DNA from: an uncultured Lachnospiraceae bacterium
Lineage (GTDB): Bacteria; Bacillota; Clostridia; Lachnospirales; Lachnospiraceae
Length of the DNA stretch: 6,506 bases
Reading direction: 5' to 3'
Assembly: GCA_902783765.1 (NCBI GenBank)
Contig: CACZSB010000034.1
Coordinates: forward strand, 1 to 6,506
The notes under the pieces were generated by a model that saw only the letters and a list, made by a program, of their open reading frames with translations, made no database searches and was not told the origin of the DNA. Both the position numbers and the translations under genes were made by a program. Below, one piece after another: positions 1 to 5,645 of the stretch; position 1 is the stretch's first letter; every line of letters begins with the position of its first letter.

Positions 1-420
1 AAAAATCCCGTCATAAAAGAATCGGACAATCCGATTCCCGTCGGGTAATACCTCCAGAATCTGCGCCTGTAAAAGCCCCTCTCCAAAGGATAATCTATCC
101 CCCGGACGACATTTTTTACCGGGCTTTACCAGGGTTTCCCAGCAGGCGCCTTGCTGCTCTAATCGCTTCAGCAAAAGCAATTCGATCCGGGCGCCGCTGC
201 CTTCCCGAAGTCCCAAAAGTCTGGCGGGAATCACCCGGGTATTGTTCAGCACCAGCATATCCTTTTCCCCCAGCTGGTCCACAATATCCCGGAAAGCCCC
301 GTGTGAAATGCCTCCTGTTTTCTTATCCAACATCAACAGACGGGAAGCCGCCCGATCCTCCAGGGGGTCCTGGGCAATCAACTCCGGGGGAAGTTCGTAA
401 TCAAAATCTTCGACTTTCAT
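1..420 (-). CDS. queA: S-adenosylmethionine:tRNA ribosyltransferase-isomerase (QueA), N-terminal part, cut by window edge
   Basis: QueA transfers and isomerises the ribosyl part of S-adenosylmethionine onto 7-aminomethyl-7-deazaguanine at the tRNA wobble position, giving epoxyqueuosine in the queuosine pathway; it is cytoplasmic. Seen here are 140 codons from an ATG at 420, open to the left edge with no stop, so roughly the first 40% of a family that is usually about 340 residues. Family signatures visible are FDYELPPELIAQ near residues 6-17, the PLEDRAASRLLMLD segment at 19-32, and LVLNNTRVIPARLLG at 56-70. The start is supported by the canonical MKVEDFDYELP opening and an AAGGA site at 425-429, four bases upstream. 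It follows the SH3-protein gene on the same strand after 70 bases and is probably in its transcript. No other queuosine gene is in view. The family assignment is secure; only the C-terminal part cannot be judged. Confidence 0.95.
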   Translation of the reverse strand, partial: MKVEDFDYELPPELIAQDPLEDRAASRLLMLDKKTGGISHGAFRDIVDQLGEKDMLVLNNTRVIPARLLGLREGSGARIELLLLKRLEQQGACWETLVKPGKKCRPGDRLSFGEGLLQAQILEVLPDGNRIVRFFYDGIF

Positions 421-435
421 ATTTTCCTTATACAG

Positions 436-464
436 GCCGACCCGAGAACAAGTCCCGGGCCGGC
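436..464 (-). other. Stem-loop between the SH3-protein gene and queA
   Basis: In the minus-strand RNA, bases 464-454 pair with 446-436 in an 11-bp GC-rich stem around a 7-base loop. Two of the pairs are G-U in the minus-strand RNA but would be A-C mismatches in plus-strand RNA, so the structure favours function in the SH3-queA transcript. No U-tract follows; the next bases are CUGUAUAAGG, which lead straight into the queA ribosome binding site about six bases away. It is therefore a poor intrinsic terminator. It may set mRNA stability, or modulate readthrough or translation of queA. The role is inferred. Confidence 0.6.
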
Positions 465-490
465 GGATTGATCAATCTGTATGATTCAAT

Positions 491-1810
491 TTAATCGCTT
501 TTCACATCCGTATACAGTTTACTGATGTAGTCCTTGCTCACATAGCCTTCCCGGCCGCTGGGGGTCTGTGAACCACCGATGCCATTATCGTCACGCACAT
601 CCTTCACGTGATACCAGCCATCCAGTTCACCCACGACCCAGAGATAATGACCCTTTGGAAGCTGCATCAGCACATTATCGGGACCGCCGGCTTCAGGCGT
701 GGAACGGAGCCGCAGCCCGCCTTCGATAACATAGGCGCAGAAGTCAACTTCCACCTCTCCGTTCGGCAGCGCATTCTCTGTGGTATTCTCCACGGACGTG
801 GTGCTCTCGGATGCGGACCCGGAGCTGGGCGCCGTGGTATTTTCCACCGAACTGCTGGGCTCGTTGGACTTGGTGGGATAAATGAAATCGTTATTCTTCC
901 AATATCCCGCATACTCCTTTAATACAGGGTCCATCTCGTACAATTGGTAAGTAGTCTCCGTAATTTTTTTAGCGGTGCTAATTACAAAATCATCCTTGGC
1001 AGCCTCTTTATAATAGGCGTAAGTGGTGTTCTTTTCCGCCTCCAGGCTGGTGAACTCATTTTCAGTGAGCAGCCGTAACTTTCCGCTGGAATCGGGACGG
1101 GTATACAGATAATATCCCTTGGGCACCATGGAATCAATATTGGTAAACTTCACATCGGTGGTCACGAAAAGGCACTTTTCACCCTTTTTCAAACCAGGAT
1201 AGGAGAAAACCCTGATATTGTTAAAGCTTTCATAAATCTTGGCTTCCAGCCCCAAGGCCACGGAATCAACGGTGGCTTCCGGAATCAGCAGTTGTTTCAT
1301 GGAGCCGGCATTGCCCTCGTTTTTCGCTTTAAAATAGCTTTCCACCACAGTGAGTATCTCGGTATCCGTGGACTGGGCCCATTCCTTCTTCTCCTCTTTT
1401 TTAGGCCAGAGAATGATTAAAAGCAGAATAACCAAACACAGAATACCCAGCGCAATCAGAATGGGCTTCCAGTTGATGCGGCCACTGGATAAGAAAGCCT
1501 TGATTTTTTCCATAAACCCGGGGGTATCGTCCTCCCGCAGGGTATCTTCGATCAGATCTTCATCCCGGCGATAAGCACGCTCCCGGCGGCGGTAATCCTC
1601 CGGGGCATTGTCCTTTACATAATTATCCACAAAGTTAGCGGCACCGCTGTCGGATTTATAGCTTCCGTCAACAAAAATAAAGGGCTGAACCCCCGGGTCC
1701 TCCATGTCGCCGCGCCCGGAATTCGGGCTGTATTCTATATCCGTAAAATCGGAATCGGTCTCTTTCAAATCAAAATTCCAATGGAAAACATCCCTTTTAT
1801 TGTCCGCCAT
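491..1810 (-). CDS. Single-pass membrane protein with C-terminal bacterial SH3 domain, function unknown
   Basis: The protein has 439 residues. Residues 1-115 are hydrophilic, with acidic stretches and an Arg-rich patch (RRRERAYRR, 74-82), and lack a signal peptide. One strongly hydrophobic segment at 116-135 is followed by KKEEKK, so the N-terminus may be cytoplasmic and the rest outside; positive charges flank both sides, so topology is not certain. Residues about 147-310 (beginning EILTVVESYFKAKNEG) resemble NTF2-like outer domains of clostridial membrane proteins, a tentative call. A Ser/Thr-rich linker at 314-350 contains SVENTT twice, then an SH3-like domain spans about 356-433 (GLRLRSTP, DGWYHVK, GREGYVSKDYI). 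Such SH3 domains often bind cell-wall peptides, so an envelope role is inferred. The start at 1810 has AGAGG at 1819-1823, 8 bases upstream; a GTG at 1819 overlaps that site and is unlikely. It has its own promoter, and queA follows. Confidence 0.85.
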   Translation of the reverse strand: MADNKRDVFHWNFDLKETDSDFTDIEYSPNSGRGDMEDPGVQPFIFVDGSYKSDSGAANFVDNYVKDNAPEDYRRRERAYRRDEDLIEDTLREDDTPGFMEKIKAFLSSGRINWKPILIALGILCLVILLLIILWPKKEEKKEWAQSTDTEILTVVESYFKAKNEGNAGSMKQLLIPEATVDSVALGLEAKIYESFNNIRVFSYPGLKKGEKCLFVTTDVKFTNIDSMVPKGYYLYTRPDSSGKLRLLTENEFTSLEAEKNTTYAYYKEAAKDDFVISTAKKITETTYQLYEMDPVLKEYAGYWKNNDFIYPTKSNEPSSSVENTTAPSSGSASESTTSVENTTENALPNGEVEVDFCAYVIEGGLRLRSTPEAGGPDNVLMQLPKGHYLWVVGELDGWYHVKDVRDDNGIGGSQTPSGREGYVSKDYISKLYTDVKSD

Positions 1811-1860
1811 GATGTACACCTCTTATATATAACTGAAAAAATAATCTTCTCTTCTGGACA

Positions 1861-1889
1861 ATCATAACAAAGGGGCCGATAAAAGTCAA
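1861..1889 (-). promoter_or_regulatory. Sigma-A-type promoter for the SH3-protein gene (and probably queA)
   Basis: Reading the minus strand, TTGACT (1889-1884) and TATGAT (1866-1861) are separated by 17 bases, one mismatch each from the consensus hexamers. Transcription would begin near 1854, leaving a leader of about 44 bases before the ATG at 1810. No operator-like palindrome is obvious around it. Confidence 0.72.
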
Positions 1890-1907
1890 AAGATTTTCAT
1901 AAACTTC

Positions 1908-1935
1908 TTGCCAGATTTTTTTTTTGTTGTATGAT
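1908..1935 (+). promoter_or_regulatory. Sigma-A-type promoter for tRNA-Arg and the DUF1846 gene
   Basis: TTGCCA (1908-1913) and TATGAT (1930-1935) are separated by 16 bases that include a run of ten T. The predicted start near 1942 lies only a few bases before the mature tRNA at 1945, so the 5' leader would be very short. The promoter faces away from the SH3-gene promoter; the two -35 boxes are 18 bases apart. Confidence 0.68.
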
Positions 1936-1944
1936 GTGCCCGAT

Positions 1945-2016
1945 GCACCAGTAGCTCAATGGATAGAGCGGCGGCCTCCGGAGCCACAGACGTAGGTTCG
2001 ATTCCTATCTGGTGTA
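1945..2016 (+). tRNA. tRNA-Arg, anticodon CCG
   Basis: A full cloverleaf can be drawn. The acceptor stem is 1945-1951 with 2009-2015, closed by a terminal G-U pair, and the discriminator A is at 2016. The D arm is GCTC/GAGC (1954-1957, 1966-1969) with GG in the loop. The anticodon loop is CTCCGGA (1976-1982) with CCG at 1978-1980, reading the arginine codon CGG. A 4-base variable loop precedes the T arm (1992-1996 with 2004-2008), whose loop is TTCGATT. The discriminator A and D-loop agree with bacterial arginine tRNAs. CCA is not encoded: six T follow directly, so the tail must be added after transcription. The anticodon stem has one C-A mismatch (1972 with 1986). The DUF1846 gene starts 19 bases after the tRNA on the same strand. 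Confidence 0.93.
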
Positions 2017-2035
2017 TTTTTTGGGGGTAAGGAGC

Positions 2036-3526
2036 ATGTTTTGTCCCGGTTTTGACAACGATCTCTATTTGTCACTTCAATCCAGGATGATTCTGGAGCG
2101 TATCAGTTCCTTCGGCGGCAAACTTTATCTGGAATTCGGCGGAAAACTCTTCGACGATTATCACGCCTCCCGGGTGCTCCCGGGCTTTTTGCCCGACTCC
2201 AAAATCACTATGCTGCGCCAGCTGAAGGACCGGGCTGAGATCGTCATTGTGATCAGTGCTGAAGATATCGAAAAGAACAAGGTCCGGGGTGATCTGGGCA
2301 TCACCTATGATTTGGATGTGCTCAGACTCATCGATGCTTTCCGGGGCAACGAGCTTTTGGTAGGCAGCGTGGTATTGACCCATTACAGCGGTCAGGCGGT
2401 GGCCGACGCCTTCTGCACCAGGCTGAATGATTTGGGAATCACGGTTTACAAACATTATATCATTGAGGGCTATCCCCTGGATGTGGAACATATTGTGAGT
2501 CCCGAGGGCTTTGGCCGCAATGAATATATCGAAACCAGCCGCCCCCTGGTGGTGGTGACGGCCCCCGGCCCCGGCAGCGGCAAAATGGCCACCTGTCTTT
2601 CCCAGCTGTACCACGAAAATCAGCGGGGCATCAAAGCCGGCTATGCCAAATTCGAAACCTTCCCCATTTGGAATCTGCCCCTGAAGCATCCTGTGAATCT
2701 GGCCTATGAGGCGGCCACGGCGGATCTCAATGACGTGAATATGATTGACCCCTTCCATCTGGAGGCCTATGGAATCACCACGGTGAATTATAATCGGGAT
2801 GTGGAGATTTTCCCTGTTCTTCAGGCTATTTTTTCTCAGATATACGGTTCCTGCCCCTACAAGTCCCCCACGGACATGGGGGTCAATATGGCTGGCAAAT
2901 GCATTGTGGCGGATGATGCTGTCCAGGAAGCGGCACGCCAGGAGATTCTGCGCCGCTATTATGATGCACTTTGCGATAAGCGCCTTGGCTACGGCTCCGA
3001 TGAGGTCATTCAGAAAATCCGCCTTGTAATGAAGCAGGCCAATATTGATATTGAGGATCGCAAGGTGGTGGCTGCCGCCCTTAAACGGCAGGAAGAAACG
3101 GGGGACCCTGCGGTGGCCATTGAACTGAATGACGGCAGTCTGATCAGCGGCAAAACCTCCGATTTGATGGGCTCTGCCGCCGCCGTGCTGCTGAACGCCT
3201 TAAAGCGCCTTAGCGGTATTCCCAAGGAAACTCTTCTTATTGACCCGGATATCATTGAACCCATTTGCCATCTGAAAACCCATCATCTGGGAAACCATAA
3301 TCCCCGGCTCCATACCGATGAGGTACTGATTGCCCTGTCCATCAGTGCCGTTCGAAATGAAGCCGCGGAAAAGGCTCTTTCCCAGATAGACAAGCTAAAT
3401 GGCTGCGAAGCCCACGCCACGGTGATTCTCTCTCCCGTGGATATCTCCACCTTCAAAAAGCTGGGCATCCGTCTCACCTGCGAGCCCAAACATCAAAACA
3501 AAAAGCTTTATCATAAGCCCCGATAA
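2036..3526 (+). CDS. DUF1846 / UPF0371 family protein, conserved, function unknown
   Basis: The 496-residue product matches DUF1846 (UPF0371), conserved proteins of about 500 residues found in Firmicutes and Actinobacteria, from its N-terminal signature (GFDN at 5-8, KLYLEFGGKLFDDYHASRVLPGF spanning 29-51) and general layout. It is predicted soluble, with no signal peptide or membrane segment. A hydrophobic strand, RPLVVVTAPGPGSGKMATCL (169-188), ends in a glycine-rich GPGSGKM loop resembling a nucleotide-binding P-loop. MIDPFHLEAYG (236-246) and MGVNMAGKCIVADDA (281-295) are other likely conserved patches. The fold and any activity are not shown by the sequence. The ATG at 2036 fits the family's start just before GFDN, but AAGGAG (2029-2034) is only one base away; a G-rich run at 2023-2027 is a better-spaced alternative. 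The gene follows tRNA-Arg directly, probably in one transcript, and converges on the pyr operon. Confidence 0.9.
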   Translation: MFCPGFDNDLYLSLQSRMILERISSFGGKLYLEFGGKLFDDYHASRVLPGFLPDSKITMLRQLKDRAEIVIVISAEDIEKNKVRGDLGITYDLDVLRLIDAFRGNELLVGSVVLTHYSGQAVADAFCTRLNDLGITVYKHYIIEGYPLDVEHIVSPEGFGRNEYIETSRPLVVVTAPGPGSGKMATCLSQLYHENQRGIKAGYAKFETFPIWNLPLKHPVNLAYEAATADLNDVNMIDPFHLEAYGITTVNYNRDVEIFPVLQAIFSQIYGSCPYKSPTDMGVNMAGKCIVADDAVQEAARQEILRRYYDALCDKRLGYGSDEVIQKIRLVMKQANIDIEDRKVVAAALKRQEETGDPAVAIELNDGSLISGKTSDLMGSAAAVLLNALKRLSGIPKETLLIDPDIIEPICHLKTHHLGNHNPRLHTDEVLIALSISAVRNEAAEKALSQIDKLNGCEAHATVILSPVDISTFKKLGIRLTCEPKHQNKKLYHKPR

Positions 3527-3546
3527 GAAATAAACCCAATCAAATA

Positions 3547-3571
3547 AAAGCACCGGGTGTCCCGGTGCTTT
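3547..3571. terminator. Bidirectional intrinsic terminator between the DUF1846 gene and pyrI
   Basis: A perfect 11-bp stem, AAAGCACCGGG (3547-3557) with its complement at 3561-3571, encloses a TGT loop. On the plus strand it ends in CTTTATTCAATTT; on the minus strand it ends in CTTTTATTTG, which is somewhat richer in U after the stem. It lies 20 bases after the DUF1846 stop and 18 bases after the pyrI stop, so it can end both converging transcripts. Confidence 0.9.
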
Positions 3572-3589
3572 ATTCAATTTGTTTTAACC

Positions 3590-4006
3590 TTAATTGGCTT
3601 TGGTTTCGCAGTATAGGCAGCGATAGACCTTATTCACCTTATCCGTCAATTTAAAAATGTGATCCAGTTCCTGCTCCGTGGAGGTGATGCAGCGGGGGTT
3701 CTTACATTTAATTACATTCACCAGACGGTTCGGCATTTCGATATTCCGCTTTTCCGCCAGCTTTTCATTTTTAATCACATTCACCGTGGCCCCGGGATCC
3801 ACAAAGCCGATCACATCCACATCCACGGGAATATCCGCATCGATTTTAATAATATCCTTCTTGCCCATCTTGTCGCTGTGGACGTTTTTGATGATTGCCA
3901 CAGAGGCATCCAGCTTGTCCAGGCCCAACAGCTCGTATAGCTTCATGCCTTTTCCGGCGGAAATATGGTCGATGACAATACCGTTCTGAATGGAATCAAT
4001 GTTCAT
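3590..4006 (-). CDS. pyrI: Aspartate carbamoyltransferase regulatory subunit
   Basis: PyrI binds nucleotide effectors and joins PyrB trimers into the allosteric ATCase holoenzyme in the cytoplasm. The product has 138 residues, somewhat shorter than the 153-residue E. coli protein. The N-terminal allosteric domain shows GIVIDHISAGKGMKLYELLGL (9-29) and IIKNVHSDKMGKKDIIKI (38-55). The C-terminal zinc domain has Cys at 101, 106, 130 and 133; these spacings of 5, 24 and 3 equal those of the E. coli zinc site (109, 114, 138, 141), so zinc binding and contact with PyrB should be intact. The ATG at 4006 lies inside the last codons of pyrB, an 11-base overlap, with AAGGAGG (4013-4019) six bases upstream; this indicates translational coupling and matched subunit synthesis. 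It is the last gene of the operon and is followed by the terminator. Which nucleotide inhibits this enzyme cannot be read from the sequence. Confidence 0.96.
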   Translation of the reverse strand: MNIDSIQNGIVIDHISAGKGMKLYELLGLDKLDASVAIIKNVHSDKMGKKDIIKIDADIPVDVDVIGFVDPGATVNVIKNEKLAEKRNIEMPNRLVNVIKCKNPRCITSTEQELDHIFKLTDKVNKVYRCLYCETKAN

Positions 4007-4922
4007 TGTGGGCCTCCTTGAGTAGTTTTAAAATCAGCGCCATGCGCATATATTTTCCGTTTAACACCTGTTTGAAATAGCAGGCCCGGGGATCGTCGTC
4101 CACTGCCACGCTGATTTCGTTCACCCGGGGCAGGGGATGGAGAATGGACAGATCCTCCTTGGCATGTTTCAGCTTATCCATGTTCAGAATATAGCTGTCT
4201 TTGAGCCGCAGATAATCTTCCTCATTGAAGAAGCGCTCCCGCTGCACCCGGGTCATGTACAGGATGTCCAGCTGGGGCATGGCGGCCTCCAGGTCTGTGG
4301 TCTGTTCGTACGGGATATTCTGCTGCTGCAGGATATCTTTTTTCACATAGGAGGGGACTTTCAGCTCCTCGGGGCTGATCAGTACAAAGCGGTTCCCTGT
4401 ATATCGGGACATGGCTTGAATGAGGCTGTGGACGGTGCGGCCGAATTTCAAGTCGCCGCAAAGACCGATGGTGAGATTTTCAAAACGGCCCTTTTCCCGG
4501 TAGATGGTTAACAGGTCCGCCAGGGTCTGGGTGGGATGGCTGTGGCCCCCATCGCCGCCGTTGATGACGGGGATGGTGGCATTTTTGGCCATCACGTAAG
4601 CGGAGCCCTCTTTGGGATGGCGCACGGCGATGATGTCCGCGTAGCAGCTCACGGTTTTGGCGGTATCCGCCATGCTTTCCCCCTTGGCGGCGGAGGAAGT
4701 GCCGGCGCCGGTGACGGAGATTACATTTCCTCCCAGCTCATACATGGCCGCTTCAAAGCTCATGCGGGTGCGGGTGGACGGCTCGAAGAAAAGGGTGGCC
4801 AGCATCTTGCCATGGCAGGCTTCCGCATATTTCGCCGGATTGGCGATAATATCCTGGGCTGTTTCGATGAGCTCCATCAACTCATCCGGTGTAAGGTCGA
4901 GAATATCAATGACGCTTCTCAT
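3996..4922 (-). CDS. pyrB: Aspartate carbamoyltransferase catalytic subunit
   Basis: PyrB condenses carbamoyl phosphate with L-aspartate to N-carbamoyl-aspartate, the committed step of pyrimidine synthesis. The 308-residue product has the family length and all the main signatures: the carbamoyl-phosphate loop FEPSTRTRMSFE (46-57), the mobile SSAAKGES loop with Lys80, the HPTQ motif (129-132), GDLKFGRTVHSL (156-167) from the aspartate domain, MTRVQRERF (223-231), and HPLPRVNEI (262-270). No catalytic residue appears to be missing. The ATG at 4922 has AGGAGG (4929-4934) six bases upstream. The end overlaps pyrI by 11 bases, and the pairing with pyrI indicates a class B, dodecameric allosteric enzyme. 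It is separated from pyrE by a 46-base AT-rich gap. Confidence 0.97.
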   Translation of the reverse strand: MRSVIDILDLTPDELMELIETAQDIIANPAKYAEACHGKMLATLFFEPSTRTRMSFEAAMYELGGNVISVTGAGTSSAAKGESMADTAKTVSCYADIIAVRHPKEGSAYVMAKNATIPVINGGDGGHSHPTQTLADLLTIYREKGRFENLTIGLCGDLKFGRTVHSLIQAMSRYTGNRFVLISPEELKVPSYVKKDILQQQNIPYEQTTDLEAAMPQLDILYMTRVQRERFFNEEDYLRLKDSYILNMDKLKHAKEDLSILHPLPRVNEISVAVDDDPRACYFKQVLNGKYMRMALILKLLKEAHNEH

Positions 4923-4953
4923 ACTTTTCCTCCTGTATGTAATATAATTTATG

Positions 4954-4965
4954 TGTCATTCTGAG
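4954..4965. repeat. Short fragment of a dispersed intergenic repeat, pyrE-pyrB gap
   Basis: The 12 bases TGTCATTCTGAG recur exactly at 5614-5625, where they begin the longer repeat unit in the pyrF-pyrE gap. Both copies have the same orientation, and both precede the ribosome binding site of the next pyr gene. This copy stops within a few bases of the pyrE stop codon and lacks the following GCGAAGCGAAG part, so it looks like a truncated or eroded unit. A 12-base match could also be partly chance. Confidence 0.5.
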
Positions 4966-4968
4966 AGC

Positions 4969-5595
4969 TTATACATATTTTGCGGGATCCTGCCTAAATT
5001 TCAGCAGTTTATCTCTGTCCGCCGGGGCGATGCGCCCCTCTTCCACCGCCACTTCAATAATAGTATCGAAATCCGTCAGAGAAGTATTTTCGATCTGGGC
5101 GGCTTTTAGCCTGTCAAGACCCTTCTGCATGCCGTAGGTGAACAGACTTACAATACCCAGCACCTGGGCACCGGCATTCCTAAGCACCTCCACCACCTCC
5201 AAGGCGGAACCTCCGGTGGAAATCAAATCTTCCACCACCACCACCTTTTGGCCCGCTTCCAGCCGTCCCTCTATCTGATTCTGGCGGCCGTGATCCTTGG
5301 CCCCACTTCTCACATAGCCCATAGGCAGGCCCAGCAAATGGGCGGCGATGGCTGCATGGGCAATACCCGCGGTGGCGGTACCCATCAAAACCTGGGCATC
5401 GGGATATTTGGCCCGGATGATCTCCGCCAAACGCTCTTCCACCAGGTTCCGCACCGCCGGGGCGGTAAGGATCAGCCGATTGTCACAATAAATGGGGCTT
5501 TTGATGCCGCTGGCCCAGGTAAAGGGCTCCTCCGGCCGAAGAAATACGGCACCGATATCCAATAATCCCTTAGCAATCTCCTTTTTCTTATCCAT
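4969..5595 (-). CDS. pyrE: Orotate phosphoribosyltransferase
   Basis: PyrE joins orotate to 5-phosphoribosyl-1-pyrophosphate (PRPP), giving orotidine 5'-monophosphate and pyrophosphate. The 208-residue product is of normal length for the family. It shows FTWASGIKSPIYCDNR (25-40) near the N-terminus, GTATAGIAHAAIAA (72-85), the flexible catalytic loop YVRSGAKDHGRQNQIEG (94-110) with Lys, His and Arg residues, and the PRPP-binding signature VVVVEDLISTGGSA (118-131). The ATG at 5595 is chosen because GGAGG (5601-5605) sits five bases upstream; an in-frame ATG at 5607 abuts that same site, has none of its own, and would add only MEEF. It follows pyrF after 172 bases filled with repeats, and pyrB follows after 46 bases. 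Its product OMP is the substrate of the neighbouring PyrF. Confidence 0.97.
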   Translation of the reverse strand: MDKKKEIAKGLLDIGAVFLRPEEPFTWASGIKSPIYCDNRLILTAPAVRNLVEERLAEIIRAKYPDAQVLMGTATAGIAHAAIAAHLLGLPMGYVRSGAKDHGRQNQIEGRLEAGQKVVVVEDLISTGGSALEVVEVLRNAGAQVLGIVSLFTYGMQKGLDRLKAAQIENTSLTDFDTIIEVAVEEGRIAPADRDKLLKFRQDPAKYV

Positions 5596-5613
5596 GAATT
5601 CCTCCATATATCA

Positions 5614-5639
5614 TGTCATTCTGAGCGAAGCGAAGAATC
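5614..5639. repeat. Dispersed intergenic repeat unit, pyrF-pyrE gap
   Basis: The unit starts with TGTCATTCTGAG and continues with GCGAAGCGAAGAATC, which contains a tandem GCGAA. From memory, near-identical sequences are scattered through intergenic regions of many Clostridia and other bacteria; copy number here cannot be checked from one window. A 12-base part of it recurs at 4954-4965. It sits just upstream of the pyrE ribosome binding site and downstream of the palindromic block, and it does not code for protein. Confidence 0.65.
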
Positions 5640-5645
5640 CCATAA

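Noticed and set aside
303..494. Plus-strand open frame of 63 codons across the queA start and the downstream gap
   Set aside because: It runs antisense to queA, has no ribosome site, and its translation resembles no protein family; queA on the minus strand explains the region.
2072..2758. Minus-strand open frame of 228 codons opposite the DUF1846 gene
   Set aside because: It is a shadow of a real, recognisable gene; its product is His/Gly-rich noise and no ribosome site precedes it.
4937..4950. TATAAT-like bases in the pyrE-pyrB gap as an internal promoter for pyrB
   Set aside because: The TATAAT match reads on the plus strand, opposite to pyrB, and no convincing -35 box accompanies a minus-strand version.
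4536..4964. Plus-strand open frame of 142 codons opposite pyrB
   Set aside because: It lies almost wholly antisense to a complete pyrB with all family motifs, and its Gly/His-rich translation matches no known protein.
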